From contig CAXBBW010000005.1 in assembly GCA_963974345.1 (NCBI GenBank), forward strand, positions 1-64,000: 64,000 nt of DNA. Direction: 5' to 3'. The translations under genes were made by a program, and so were the position numbers. Source of the stretch: RHLJ01 sp963974345. Its GTDB lineage: Bacteria > Bacteroidota > Rhodothermia > Balneolales > Balneolaceae. Below the pieces are notes generated by a model. That model was given only the letters and a program-made list of their open reading frames with translations, was not told the origin of the DNA and searched no databases. Below, piece after piece: positions 34,456 through 44,688 of the stretch (its first letter is position 1; every line of letters begins with the position of its first letter).

Positions 34456-35231
34456 AGGAACTTAATTGATAAATGAACTTTATATATACCATCTGCATTA
34501 GAGGTAGAAAGAAAATGCTTCTTAGGATACATTAACTCCAACCTACGTTTTAGGTTTTTCAACCCGATACCCTGCTCTTCTGATGCCTCAGTATCGTAAT
34601 TATTTTCGATTGAAAAATTGAGAATCTGCTGATTAGCAATCATATTGAGTTTGATGTAAGCCCCTTCTTTTAATTTTTCAACACCATGTTTAAAAGCATT
34701 TTCGAGAAGTATGATAAATAATAAAGGCATAATCTGATATCCTTCTTCTTGGATATCCAAGATAAATGAAATATCTATTTCTTTATGATACCGCATCTTA
34801 TGTAGCTCGATATAATTCTGCAGATACTCTACCTCCTGCTCTAGAATTACCCAATCCTTTTGGCCTTCATAAATACTGTAGCGCATCATATCCGAAAGCT
34901 TTAAAATCATCTCTCTTGCTTTATCAGAGTCTTTACCTACTAGAGCATACAGATTATTTAATGTGTTAAAAAAGAAATGAGGATTAACCTGACTTTTCAA
35001 GTGCAGAAGCTCAGTTTTAGCCTTTTCATGTTTTAGCTGCATGACTGATCTGATTTTCCAAATCACCCATGGAATAGTAACTACTAAGGTAAAAATGAGC
35101 ATACCAATAACCGAAATCACCTCCAGGTCATACCCATCTTCTATTCCTTCTGAAATCACCATCATAAAAAACAGTATGAAGTACCCCAGAATTATAAAAA
35201 GTAGTCCGCGCTTTTTTATAAATGTAATCAT
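34452..35231 (-). CDS. LytS/YpdA-like sensor histidine kinase
   Basis: A 259-aa kinase with two N-terminal membrane segments, then the His_kinase motif LKSQVNPHFFFNTLNNLYAL and the ATP-binding part (LLFIILLENAFKHGVEK, GIGLKNLKRRLELMY). It lacks a periplasmic sensor, so it probably senses membrane state or partner proteins. It is the first gene of the two-component pair, 204 bp from the divergent ABC ATPase. Confidence 0.92.
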   Translation of the reverse strand: MITFIKKRGLLFIILGYFILFFMMVISEGIEDGYDLEVISVIGMLIFTLVVTIPWVIWKIRSVMQLKHEKAKTELLHLKSQVNPHFFFNTLNNLYALVGKDSDKAREMILKLSDMMRYSIYEGQKDWVILEQEVEYLQNYIELHKMRYHKEIDISFILDIQEEGYQIMPLLFIILLENAFKHGVEKLKEGAYIKLNMIANQQILNFSIENNYDTEASEEQGIGLKNLKRRLELMYPKKHFLSTSNADGIYKVHLSIKFL

Positions 35232-35434
35232 ACCTAAAAATAGTCATGTATTCCCCTTCAACCAAAGATGTTGATGTACTGGCGATTTCGAAGTTTAAAC
35301 GTCTTAATTAGTGTGATGAAGTTACTTCATCAATGTAAATCGGGTTTATAAACTTCGGTAGATGTTGTTTATCCCAATTCTTTTCTAAGGCAAAGCTCAT
35401 GGGTTAGATTAGTTCAAAAAACGAATTCAAGTCT

Positions 35435-36310
35435 ATGAACAATCTTACTATTACTAACCTTTCCAAAACTTATTCAAACGGAGTACAAGCTCTGAGTAAC
35501 GTTTCACTTGAAGTTCCAACTGGAATGTTTGGACTTCTGGGACCCAATGGCGCCGGGAAGTCGACATTGATGCGAACCATCGCTACGTTGCAAGACCCAG
35601 ATGAGGGATCTATAACTTTGAGGGGCTTAAATGTTTTGAAGGATAAGATGGAAGTTCGACGATTACTGGGGTATCTGCCCCAGGAATTCGGCGTTTATCC
35701 TAGGATTTCGGCCGAAATACTACTCGACCATTTGGCCATTCTTAAAGGCATCACTAATCGAAAGCAACGAAAAGAGATAGTCGAAGTTTTACTTCATAAG
35801 ACAAACCTGTATGAAGTCCGCAAAAAGAATCTCGGAGGATATTCAGGAGGTATGAAACAACGCTTTGGAATAGCTCAGGCTTTACTTTCTAACCCCAAGC
35901 TAATCATTGTTGACGAACCTACGGCAGGGCTTGATCCTACGGAGCGAAATCGGTTTCACAATCTATTGAGTGAACTGGGTGAAAAGACCATTGTAATTCT
36001 GTCTACTCACATTGTTGAGGATGTAAAGGAGCTTTGTACCAACATGGCGATTATCAATAAAGGGAGAGTGCTTTTACAAGGGAATCCGAGTAAATGCATT
36101 GAAAATATTAGTGGGAAAATCTATAGCAAGACTCTTAACAAAGATAAACTCGCAGCTTACAAAGAGAACTATACGGTAATTTCCGAACGATTATTTCAAG
36201 GAAAGCCCATCATTCACATCTTAAGTGATAGTGAACCCGGTAACGGCTTTGAGCCAGTAGAAGCTGAACTCAGTGATGTCTATTTCTCACATATTTTCGG
36301 TGGGCTCTGA
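35435..36310 (+). CDS. ABC transporter ATP-binding protein
   Basis: A 291-aa ATPase: Walker A GLLGPNGAGKST (about 33-44), Q-loop, signature GGYSGGMKQR, Walker B LIIVDEPTAGLDP and the H-loop STHIVED. It is 53 bp upstream of the permease/M1 fusion and should energise it. Confidence 0.93.
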   Translation: MNNLTITNLSKTYSNGVQALSNVSLEVPTGMFGLLGPNGAGKSTLMRTIATLQDPDEGSITLRGLNVLKDKMEVRRLLGYLPQEFGVYPRISAEILLDHLAILKGITNRKQRKEIVEVLLHKTNLYEVRKKNLGGYSGGMKQRFGIAQALLSNPKLIIVDEPTAGLDPTERNRFHNLLSELGEKTIVILSTHIVEDVKELCTNMAIINKGRVLLQGNPSKCIENISGKIYSKTLNKDKLAAYKENYTVISERLFQGKPIIHILSDSEPGNGFEPVEAELSDVYFSHIFGGL

Positions 36311-36363
36311 ACCGCTCCTAATCATCACTGAACTCCTTATTCCAGAATTTAAACTCATTTCTT

Positions 36364-39300
36364 ATGCTCTACGAAATATTCAAATTTGAAATCAATTATC
36401 GGCTCCGTCGCCCCGATACCTACCTATACTTTATCATTCTTTTCTTCTCTTCCATCTTCGCTGTTGACTTCATTTTTGAAGGTGAACTTGGTCCGCTAAT
36501 GAAAAATGCTCCCTTTGTTATTGCCAGAACCATGGGAATTGCCTCCGCTTTGTTCATGATGGTTCCCTCTATGATTATGGGTGTAGCCATTTTGAGAGAT
36601 TTCGATCATCAAATGGAATCTCTGATATTTGTAAATCCAATCAAAAAAAGAGACTACTTACTTGGCCGATTTTTGGGTTCCTTCGTTATACTGGTATTTG
36701 TTTTTAGCGGGTTACTTTGGGGTATGATTGTAGGCAACTTCATGCCTTGGCATGATTCAGATGTCATGCTTCCGTTCAACTTCTGGCATTATGTACAGCC
36801 TTTTCTATTCCTTGTATTGCCTACTTTATTTTATGGTGGTGCCATCTTCTTTGTTACTGGAGCACTCAGCCGAAAATTGCTAGTAGTATATACTCAAGGA
36901 TTTTTCTTTTTGATGATGTATTTACTAGCAATGAATCTTGCCAAAGGAACAGATGACCTTTTCCTCACTGCTCTTTTTGAACCTTTTACGTTTCAAACGG
37001 TGAGAATTTCTACCGGTATTTGGACAGTCCTTGAACGCAATTCACTAATGATTCCAATGGAAGGTGTCTTGCTGTATAATCGACTACTATGGCTTGGCAT
37101 TGGAGTCTTAGCCCTGGTAATTGGGTATTTTGGTTTCAGCTTTAAGGTGGTAAAAGGAACTCTTTCTAAAAAAAAGATCAACGCTTCTTCAGAGTTTGAG
37201 GATACCTCCAATCCAAGTCTTGAACTTGGTGCTATTCCCTTTTCCACACCCGATCGAGGCATTTCCTCTTTTATAATTCAGTTTTTTCAGCATGCTATTT
37301 TTAGTGTAAAATCTATTGTAAAGGAAGTTTCTTTTTGGGCTATTGTACTTTGTGGGACAGGAATTCTGTTCCTCAACTCATTCAATCTAGCCACTACGTA
37401 TGGAGTTGATAATTACCCGACTACCTATATCATTGTTGGGGAATTAGTTGAGCTTACTTTCATTTTCTTTCTAGCCATCATCCTGTTTTATTCAGGAGAA
37501 TTGATTTGGAAAGAGCGTGATATAAAAATTAACTCACTTTACGATGCCTTACCTATGTCTGATTGGATAAACTTAGCGGGTAAGTTTATGGGGCTCATGC
37601 TAGTTATTGTACTTCTCTTCTTTACAATGATTGGTGCCGGTATACTATTCCAAGTGACGAAAGACTATTATGAATTTGAACTAACCGTGTATTTAGCAGG
37701 CTTTTTTGTTGAGATATTTCCATTCCTCTTCCTTTTGAGTATGATTTGTTTCCTATTTCAGGTTCTTGTTAACCACAAGTTTATAGCACAACTGGTAATC
37801 ATCATAACTCTTGCACTCTTTACCATTGGGCTTCAACTCATGGGTATAGACCACGACTTATTAACGTTGGGAGGTTCACCCATAACTAGCTATTCTGATA
37901 TGAATGGATATGGTCATTTTCTTAAACCTCATCTTTGGTTCAAAGTCTATTGGGGTGCTATTTCTCTTCTCTTGTTTTTAGTCTCTGTTCTTTTTTCAGT
38001 GAGAGGTACTGAAACAGGGCTCAAAACTAGATGGAAGCAAGTCCATTTCACCAAGCCATTAAAACGATTCGGGGCAATAGCACTGCTTATTTTCACCTTA
38101 TCAGGAAGCTATATTTTCTACAATACCAATATCCTCAACTCATATACTTCCAAAAAAACGCAGGAAACGTATCGGGCTGAGTATGAGCAGCTATTGAAAC
38201 CCCTTCAACATCTCCCCCAACCCAAAATCGTTAATGTAACCCTCTCACTGGATATGTATCCTTATGAACGTAATTATTCATTGAAGGGACATTATGTGTT
38301 AGCAAACAAAAGTGATGGGCCAATTAATGAAATTTATATTCAGAAATTCCCTACCGATGAAATCACATTAACATCACTTTCCATTAAAGAAGGTTCAATA
38401 ATTGACAGTACTTATAACAAGTTTGGGTTTTCAACTCTAATATTAGATCATCCAATTCAACCAAGAGATTCTGTAACCTTGGATTTTCATCAAACCTATA
38501 CCAGCAACGGATTCGCTGAGCAGCCGAATACTTATGTTGTTTACAACGGTACGGTAATTGACAATTATCACTTCCCAACCATAGGATATAATGAAGACAT
38601 TGAACTGCAAGAAGAAGATATTCGTGCCAAATATGGTCTGACTCCAAAAGTAAGAACTGCGGATATTGAGGATCCTAATTGGCTTACTGATGGGAAATCT
38701 AACGGTGATGGAGAAGAAATTAATTTTGAGATAGTAGTGAGTACCGACTCTAGCCAAACTGCTGTTGCACCCGGTTATCTACAAAAAACTTGGTTAGTTG
38801 GAAATCGAACATACTTTCATTATAAAATGGATAAACAGATGTCGAATTTCTATCCAGTAGTTTCCGCTCGTTATAAAGTTATGCAAGAAGAATGGATTCC
38901 AACTAGCACTAATCTGGAGCAACCTGTTGATCTCGAAATCTATTATCACCCCGGACACGAGTTCAATCTGGATCGCATGATGAATGGTATGAAACGTTCA
39001 CTGGCTTATTACAGCGAACACTTTAGCCCTTATCAGTACCAAGTGATGAAAATTGTAGAGTCGCCCGTTTATAGTGAACGAGCACAATCATTTCCTAGCA
39101 TGGTCCCCTTTTCAGAGGGAATTGGGTTTATCATGGATATTACTGAAGATAATGCTGTAGACATGCCTTTTTATATCACCGCGCATGAAATGGCTCACCA
39201 ATGGTGGGGAGATCAGATTAATCCTGCTCATGTACAAGGACAAACTATGATTTCAGAAACATTAGCGCAGTATTCAGCTTTGATGGTTTTCGGAAAAGAG

Positions 39301-39999
39301 TATTCTCAAACTAAAGAGACACAGCTTTTAAAATGGAATTTGAGGCAATATTTAAAACACCGTTCTCGTGAAGATATTCAAGAAATGCCACTGGCTTTGG
39401 TCGAATCTGGACAAGAGTATGTGTATTACAGAAAGGGACTAATTGCTATGAATGCTTTTCAACATTATGTCTCTGAGGATAGTGTAAACAAAGCACTACA
39501 ACGATTTATAACAGATTGGAATAGCTTAGATGGACTTAAAAAGATGAACACCGAAAACTATCCAACTACCAAAAACTTAATGCCTTATTTCAGAGATGTT
39601 ACTCCTGATAGTTTACAATATCTCATTGAAGATTTATTTGAAACGATCACAATCTATGATAATAAAATCACACAAGCAGACTATGAGCAGCTTTCAGAAA
39701 ATCAATACAAAGTAGTTGTTACAATTGATTTCAATAAATCGAAAACAGACAGTCTAGGTACCGACAAACCCACTGACCTAAACGACTGGATTGAGTTGGG
39801 AATCTACACAGAGGTTGGTAACGGGGAAGATAGTCTTATCAACTTAGAAAAGTACAAGATCAAGGAACAGCAGAAGGTGATAGAACTGATTGTTTCTCAA
39901 AAGCCTGTTAAAGTAGTGGTTGACCCACACCTTCTCTTGATAGATAAAGATATTAACGACAATGAACGGTTATTTACCCAAAATAAACCATCAAATTGA
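36364..39999 (+). CDS. ABC permease/M1-family metallopeptidase fusion
   Basis: A 1,211-aa protein. Roughly the first 590 residues hold about a dozen hydrophobic segments in two ABC-2-like permease halves. The C-terminal half is an M1/gluzincin peptidase-like domain with HEMAHQWWGD (H941, E942, H945) and ETLAQYSAL; the distance to the third zinc ligand is 19 residues by my count, one more than the classical 18. Such fusions are known in Bacteroidota. With the ABC ATPase and divergent LytTR pair it may form a peptide-sensing or peptide-processing exporter; this is inference. Confidence 0.9.
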   Translation: MLYEIFKFEINYRLRRPDTYLYFIILFFSSIFAVDFIFEGELGPLMKNAPFVIARTMGIASALFMMVPSMIMGVAILRDFDHQMESLIFVNPIKKRDYLLGRFLGSFVILVFVFSGLLWGMIVGNFMPWHDSDVMLPFNFWHYVQPFLFLVLPTLFYGGAIFFVTGALSRKLLVVYTQGFFFLMMYLLAMNLAKGTDDLFLTALFEPFTFQTVRISTGIWTVLERNSLMIPMEGVLLYNRLLWLGIGVLALVIGYFGFSFKVVKGTLSKKKINASSEFEDTSNPSLELGAIPFSTPDRGISSFIIQFFQHAIFSVKSIVKEVSFWAIVLCGTGILFLNSFNLATTYGVDNYPTTYIIVGELVELTFIFFLAIILFYSGELIWKERDIKINSLYDALPMSDWINLAGKFMGLMLVIVLLFFTMIGAGILFQVTKDYYEFELTVYLAGFFVEIFPFLFLLSMICFLFQVLVNHKFIAQLVIIITLALFTIGLQLMGIDHDLLTLGGSPITSYSDMNGYGHFLKPHLWFKVYWGAISLLLFLVSVLFSVRGTETGLKTRWKQVHFTKPLKRFGAIALLIFTLSGSYIFYNTNILNSYTSKKTQETYRAEYEQLLKPLQHLPQPKIVNVTLSLDMYPYERNYSLKGHYVLANKSDGPINEIYIQKFPTDEITLTSLSIKEGSIIDSTYNKFGFSTLILDHPIQPRDSVTLDFHQTYTSNGFAEQPNTYVVYNGTVIDNYHFPTIGYNEDIELQEEDIRAKYGLTPKVRTADIEDPNWLTDGKSNGDGEEINFEIVVSTDSSQTAVAPGYLQKTWLVGNRTYFHYKMDKQMSNFYPVVSARYKVMQEEWIPTSTNLEQPVDLEIYYHPGHEFNLDRMMNGMKRSLAYYSEHFSPYQYQVMKIVESPVYSERAQSFPSMVPFSEGIGFIMDITEDNAVDMPFYITAHEMAHQWWGDQINPAHVQGQTMISETLAQYSALMVFGKEYSQTKETQLLKWNLRQYLKHRSREDIQEMPLALVESGQEYVYYRKGLIAMNAFQHYVSEDSVNKALQRFITDWNSLDGLKKMNTENYPTTKNLMPYFRDVTPDSLQYLIEDLFETITIYDNKITQADYEQLSENQYKVVVTIDFNKSKTDSLGTDKPTDLNDWIELGIYTEVGNGEDSLINLEKYKIKEQQKVIELIVSQKPVKVVVDPHLLLIDKDINDNERLFTQNKPSN

Positions 40000-40426
40000 G
40001 TACCTACATTTCCCCACCTTTTTCAGTGTTATCCCTGCGGAGACAAGGAGCTAGATTTCGGTAGAAGTATCGGACGTTGATCTAGTTCTAGATTCCTTCC
40101 TTCGCAGGAATGACTAGGTTTGAAGTTATTGATATAGGTAACTAGATGACGAATGCAATTTGTATAAATGCCTCCTAACCAAATCGACGTTTGGTATTAT
40201 TGGTGGAAAAAGTACATAATGAAAGCTGGAGCTTCCAGAGTTCATACTGAATCTAGTTCAGTACAGGTTTCCGTAGCATGAGCATGGGAACGAGATAGAT
40301 GAAATAAACGAGAAAGTCAGAATATCATAAGCCTTAAGTGGCTTAACACCTCCCTCCTACCAAAAATAAAAACTGACTATTTGACCAGAGAATTGTTTTG
40401 GGTACAATTTTCGATATAATCCGTCC
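40000..40426. repeat. intergenic region with two dispersed repeats
   Basis: A 427-bp gap. 40026-40114 is copy 1 of a repeat with TTCTAGATTCC...CTTCGCAGGAATGAC, repeated at 42303-42404 and inverted at 42462-42544. 40221-40296 is a different repeat shared with 31884 and 33521. No gene was seen. Confidence 0.65.
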
Positions 40427-42166
40427 ATGAGCAAAAATAAAAATGTTACCTTTGGTTGGGCTGTTAAAAACATCATCTGGCCAAGAAGAAAAACCCTCTT
40501 TATCGGCCTCCTACTTATTATTATTAGTAGACCCGCAGGCTTAGTACTCCCGGCAGCTACCAAATACTTGTTAGATGATGCTGTTCCAAACAAAGACTTT
40601 GAGATGCTTAAACTCATAGTTATTGTCATTGTGATTTCTCTGATTGTACAAGCTGTCTCCTCTTTTTTACTGACCCGAATCTTGAGTGTAGAAGCTCAGT
40701 TTCTCATTTCAGAATTAAGGGTGAAAGTTCAAAAGAAAATCTTATCCCTGCCCATCAACTTCTTCGACAATAATAAATCAGGAGCATTAGTATCCAGAAT
40801 TATGACAGATGTGGAAGGCGTTCGAAATCTTGTAGGTACTGGACTCGTTCAATTGATCGGAGGAAGTCTAACTTCTATTCTTGCTTTGATTCTGTTGCTA
40901 CAAATTAGTCCAACTATGACCATCTTCACCTTAATTCCGGTTGGATTGTTTGCATTTATTGCTTTAAAAGCCTTTGGTAGAATTAGACCCATCTTCAGGG
41001 AGCGCGGAAAATTGAATGCGGAAGTAACGGGTCGCTTGACAGAAACACTTAATGGAGTGCGAGTTATCAAAGGCTTTAATGCAGAAGAGTCAGAGAACAC
41101 CACATTTGAGGCAGGTGCTAAAAGATTATTTGAGAATGTGAAGTCCAGTTTAACAGCCACTGCCCTAGTTACCAGTTCAGGGACTTTCCTTATTGGCTTA
41201 GCCAGTGCTGGTATTTTGGGAATGGGTGGTTATTATATGATTCAAGATAATCTAACTTCTGGTGAATTGATTTCTTTCATCTCATTACTTGCCTTTATGA
41301 TTGCTCCTATTGTTCAGATGAGCAATATTGGGAGCCAATTAACCGAAGCTTTTGCAGGACTTGATCGGACTGAAGAAATCATGAAAATGGATCCTGAAGA
41401 TCTGCTAGATGAACGCCCCAATATGCTAGAAAAAGTAGATGGAAACATTGAGTTTAATAATGTCTCCTTTGCATACGAAGAAGACAAAGAAGTCTTAAAA
41501 GAGATTTCCTTTAAAGCACCTCCGGGATCCGTAACTGCGTTAGTTGGAAGCTCGGGTTCTGGGAAAACAACGACAGCTAGTTTGGCTGCTTCTTTTCTGA
41601 ATACTAAAAAAGGGTTGATCACCATAGATGGTCATGATATTTCTAAAGTGAACCTTTCAAGCTATCGAAAGCATTTAGGTGTAGTACTTCAAGATGACTT
41701 CTTATTTGAAGGCACCATCAGAGAAAACATTCTTTTCCCCCGACCTAATGCAACCAACTCGGAATTACAAGATGCGGTAACAGGTGCTTATGTAAATGAA
41801 TTTACCGACCGCTTTGAAGATGGACTAGAAACTGTGATTGGAGAACGTGGAGTAAAATTATCTGGTGGACAAAAACAGAGGATTTCCATCGCGAGAGCCT
41901 TACTAGCGAATCCCAAAGTAATCATCTTAGATGAAGCTACTTCCAATTTAGATACCGAAAGCGAGACTTATATTCAGAAAAGTTTGGATGGCTTGATGAA
42001 AGATAGAACTACTTTTGTGATTGCCCACAGACTAAGCACAATCCGAAAAGCTGATCAAATTTTGGTGATTGAAGATGGACGAATTGTAGAGCGTGGTACT
42101 CATGATGAATTGATTCTAAAAGAAGGTAGATATTTTGAGCTTTATACCTATCAAAGTAGGATTTAG
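40427..42166 (+). CDS. MsbA-like ABC exporter (fused permease-ATPase)
   Basis: A 579-aa ABC transporter with about six N-terminal membrane helices and a C-terminal ATPase: Walker A GSSGSGKTT, signature LSGGQKQRISI, Walker B VIILDEATSNLD and H-loop FVIAHRLST. It exports lipids or drugs; homodimer expected. The gene is flanked on both sides by copies of the same dispersed repeat. Confidence 0.93.
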   Translation: MSKNKNVTFGWAVKNIIWPRRKTLFIGLLLIIISRPAGLVLPAATKYLLDDAVPNKDFEMLKLIVIVIVISLIVQAVSSFLLTRILSVEAQFLISELRVKVQKKILSLPINFFDNNKSGALVSRIMTDVEGVRNLVGTGLVQLIGGSLTSILALILLLQISPTMTIFTLIPVGLFAFIALKAFGRIRPIFRERGKLNAEVTGRLTETLNGVRVIKGFNAEESENTTFEAGAKRLFENVKSSLTATALVTSSGTFLIGLASAGILGMGGYYMIQDNLTSGELISFISLLAFMIAPIVQMSNIGSQLTEAFAGLDRTEEIMKMDPEDLLDERPNMLEKVDGNIEFNNVSFAYEEDKEVLKEISFKAPPGSVTALVGSSGSGKTTTASLAASFLNTKKGLITIDGHDISKVNLSSYRKHLGVVLQDDFLFEGTIRENILFPRPNATNSELQDAVTGAYVNEFTDRFEDGLETVIGERGVKLSGGQKQRISIARALLANPKVIILDEATSNLDTESETYIQKSLDGLMKDRTTFVIAHRLSTIRKADQILVIEDGRIVERGTHDELILKEGRYFELYTYQSRI

Positions 42167-42653
42167 AGAGTCGTAGAGACAATAATATCCGGAAACTCAT
42201 CCATCGTTAGAAGGAATGAAGAAACAATTGCTTCTGAACAATACTTCGATCATTCATATATATAACGTAATTCATTGTCATATTGGAAAAAACGAAAAAC
42301 GGGTCATCCCTGTAGATTAGGTAATTCGTTGACAGATATCTAAAGCATTATAAAGGCAACGGGCGTTGTTCACATTCTAGATTCCCATCTTCGTTAGAAT
42401 GACTAAACTTTGTGGTAAATTGATTTTCAAACCTTACCCTATCTTTCTTAACTACATATAAGTCATTCCTGCAAAGGCAGAAATCTAGAGTTTGATAAAA
42501 AGAAAAAACCGTCAAATAACTACCAGACATCTACAGGATGTGACAAAGAATGGAATCAGAGTTTAACAAAACAAAGTAAAATAAAATCAATACTTTTATT
42601 CTGATAAGTTTATTGTAGTGAAGCTAATTCAATAAAAAATAGACTCAAATTTT
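42167..42653. repeat. intergenic region with inverted pair of dispersed repeats
   Basis: A 487-bp gap. 42303-42404 (GTCATCCCTGTAGAT...TCTAGATTCCC...GAATGAC) and 42462-42544 (the same on the opposite strand: GTCATTCCTGC...TCTAGA...ATCTACAGGATG) form an imperfect inverted pair. A third copy is at 40026-40114. No gene was seen. Confidence 0.65.
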
Positions 42654-43352
42654 ATGATAGATATTAAGGGTAAAAATGCATTTATAACGGGCTCAAGCCG
42701 AGGTATTGGTCAACAAATAGCTCTGGGTTTAGCAAATCTGGGATGCAATGTGATTGTACACGGTAGGACTCAGGAAAGCAGTTTAAAAACTATTGAACTT
42801 TTACGGAATTATGATGTAAATATATACCAAATTTTTGGGGAATTATCAGAAGAAAAATCTGTAAATAGTGTTATAGAACAAGTTCGAAATTTAAATATTC
42901 AAATTGATATTCTGTACAACAATGCCGCGCTAATGACCCCCTACTACACCGAGTATTGGTCACACAGTTGGGAAGATTGGATGCTTACCATGAAGACCAA
43001 TGTATTTTCGGTGTACTCTCTCTGTAAAGCGTTTATTCCACCTATGATTGAAAATGGATTTGGAAGGGTTATTAACCTGACTTCTGGAATTAATGGAGAA
43101 CCTGAACTTGCTCCTTATAGTGCTTCAAAATGGGCTATAAATAAATTAACGGATGATTTAGCTGTGAAACTCAATGATACGGGCGTTAGAATTAACACTC
43201 TTGATCCCGGTTGGTTGAAAACAGATTTGGGTGGGGAATATGCAGATCATGAAGTCGAAGCTGTTTTACCGGGCGCTTTAGCTCCGGTTTTAATCGAAAA
43301 TGATGGACCGAATGGAAAAGAGTTTTCAGCCATAAACCAGAGTTTTAAATAA
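42654..43352 (+). CDS. SDR-family oxidoreductase
   Basis: A 232-aa SDR with TGSSRGIG (cofactor), YNNAALMT, the catalytic Ser in NLTSGINGEPEL, and YSASK, all present. It resembles 3-oxoacyl reductases, but the substrate is open. It is 2 bp upstream of an acetyltransferase, probably in the same operon. Confidence 0.85.
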   Translation: MIDIKGKNAFITGSSRGIGQQIALGLANLGCNVIVHGRTQESSLKTIELLRNYDVNIYQIFGELSEEKSVNSVIEQVRNLNIQIDILYNNAALMTPYYTEYWSHSWEDWMLTMKTNVFSVYSLCKAFIPPMIENGFGRVINLTSGINGEPELAPYSASKWAINKLTDDLAVKLNDTGVRINTLDPGWLKTDLGGEYADHEVEAVLPGALAPVLIENDGPNGKEFSAINQSFK

Positions 43353-43354
43353 TC

Positions 43355-43954
43355 ATGCCTTCCCAAAAAAACCTCATGCTTAGTTCAGAACCTTTCAAAG
43401 CCTTTGATAAGGAATTAACTAAGGAACGAGCTTTGGCAAAAGAGCTACTCTTCGACTTCAATTCCCTTCGACCAAACGAGTATGCAAAAAGAAGTGAGCT
43501 TCTAAAAAGGTTATTGGGTAAAACCCCTAAATCTTTTTTGGTTGAACAACCTTTTCATTGTGATTACGGATACAATATCGAAATTGGGAATAAGTTCTAC
43601 GCTAATGTTCACCTTACTATATTGGATTCAGCAAAAGTCGTGATTGGTGAAAATGTCTTTATTGGTCCTAATGTGGGAATTTATACCGTTTCTCACCCTA
43701 TTCATTCTGAACCTCGAAATCAATTTTTCGAAATTGCTAAACCTATTACCATCGAAAATAATGTTTGGATAGGCGGCTCTGTGGTAATAAATCCAGGTAT
43801 AGAAATTGGCAGAAATTCGATCATTGGTTCAGGAAGTGTAGTTACCAAAAATATCCCAGAAAATGTTATCGCCGTAGGAAATCCTTGTAAAGTACTTAGA
43901 TCTATTACTGAAAAGGATAAAACTGATTTCAATAATATTCAGCGAACTAATTAA
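43355..43954 (+). CDS. maltose/galactoside O-acetyltransferase-like protein
   Basis: A 199-aa left-handed beta-helix acetyltransferase. The helical start and hexapeptide repeats (VVIGENVFIGPNVGIYTVSHPIH, ITIENNVWIGGSVVINPG, SIIGSGSVVTKNIPENVIAVGNPCK) fit the Maa/LacA family, with the catalytic His in TVSHPIH. The substrate is probably a sugar; the operon with an SDR does not settle it. Confidence 0.87.
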   Translation: MPSQKNLMLSSEPFKAFDKELTKERALAKELLFDFNSLRPNEYAKRSELLKRLLGKTPKSFLVEQPFHCDYGYNIEIGNKFYANVHLTILDSAKVVIGENVFIGPNVGIYTVSHPIHSEPRNQFFEIAKPITIENNVWIGGSVVINPGIEIGRNSIIGSGSVVTKNIPENVIAVGNPCKVLRSITEKDKTDFNNIQRTN

Positions 43955-44021
43955 TATTTTATCTAACTAAAATATTCTACTATGAATTGAGTTAGTTACC
44001 CATCCATTAAAAATATTTGAA

Positions 44022-44423
44022 ATGAAAAAGATTCTATTTGTAATAATATTTACTCTCTTTATTACGAGCTGTTCTTCCAATGACTCATCTGAGAGTATTA
44101 TTGAAGGAGATTTTTCTGGAACTTTCTCTAGGGTTCAAGGTAATGCTAGGTATGCAACTGCTGAGGTTTCGATAACTTTTAGTAACGGAACGTTTGAAGG
44201 AGTTAGTAATATTAATGATTACCCCGCAATTTGTAATGGCACTTTCGAAATTGTGAAAGATGAAATTATATTTTCAAATGATTGTGCTTTCACTGCTGAT
44301 TTTGATTGGACCTACATTTTAGATGGCACTTTTGATTACCAGTTAAATGGGTCGGAGCTAAGAATTTCAAAAGTCTATAACTCAACATCTAGTGATACCT
44401 ATATTCTTTCAGATGCTAACTAG
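44022..44423 (+). CDS. small lipoprotein
   Basis: A 133-aa lipoprotein with lipobox ITSC. The mature part is beta-rich, with two cysteines (AICNG, SNDCAF) that may form a disulphide. No family is recognised. It is followed by 265 bp without a gene. Confidence 0.75.
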   Translation: MKKILFVIIFTLFITSCSSNDSSESIIEGDFSGTFSRVQGNARYATAEVSITFSNGTFEGVSNINDYPAICNGTFEIVKDEIIFSNDCAFTADFDWTYILDGTFDYQLNGSELRISKVYNSTSSDTYILSDAN

Positions 44424-44688
44424 GTTACTCTTTGTTATCATTTCAATGATTTCGCCTTCTTCTATTTTCTGAGAATAATTAATTTAAAGAATCCGAACTG
44501 ACTTATTTTTTTAAGATTTTTCCATTAATCCCTTTATTCTTGCAAATTTTTGTAATTCGTGGAGCCAGAAACTCAATTAAGTCAAAAAACTGGTTTTTTT
44601 CCTTTACATTACAACGCACAAAAAAATTATTGTCTCTTGATTGAGATATTTCTAAGCAAATATTACTAACAACGAAATCAACTTTAGA

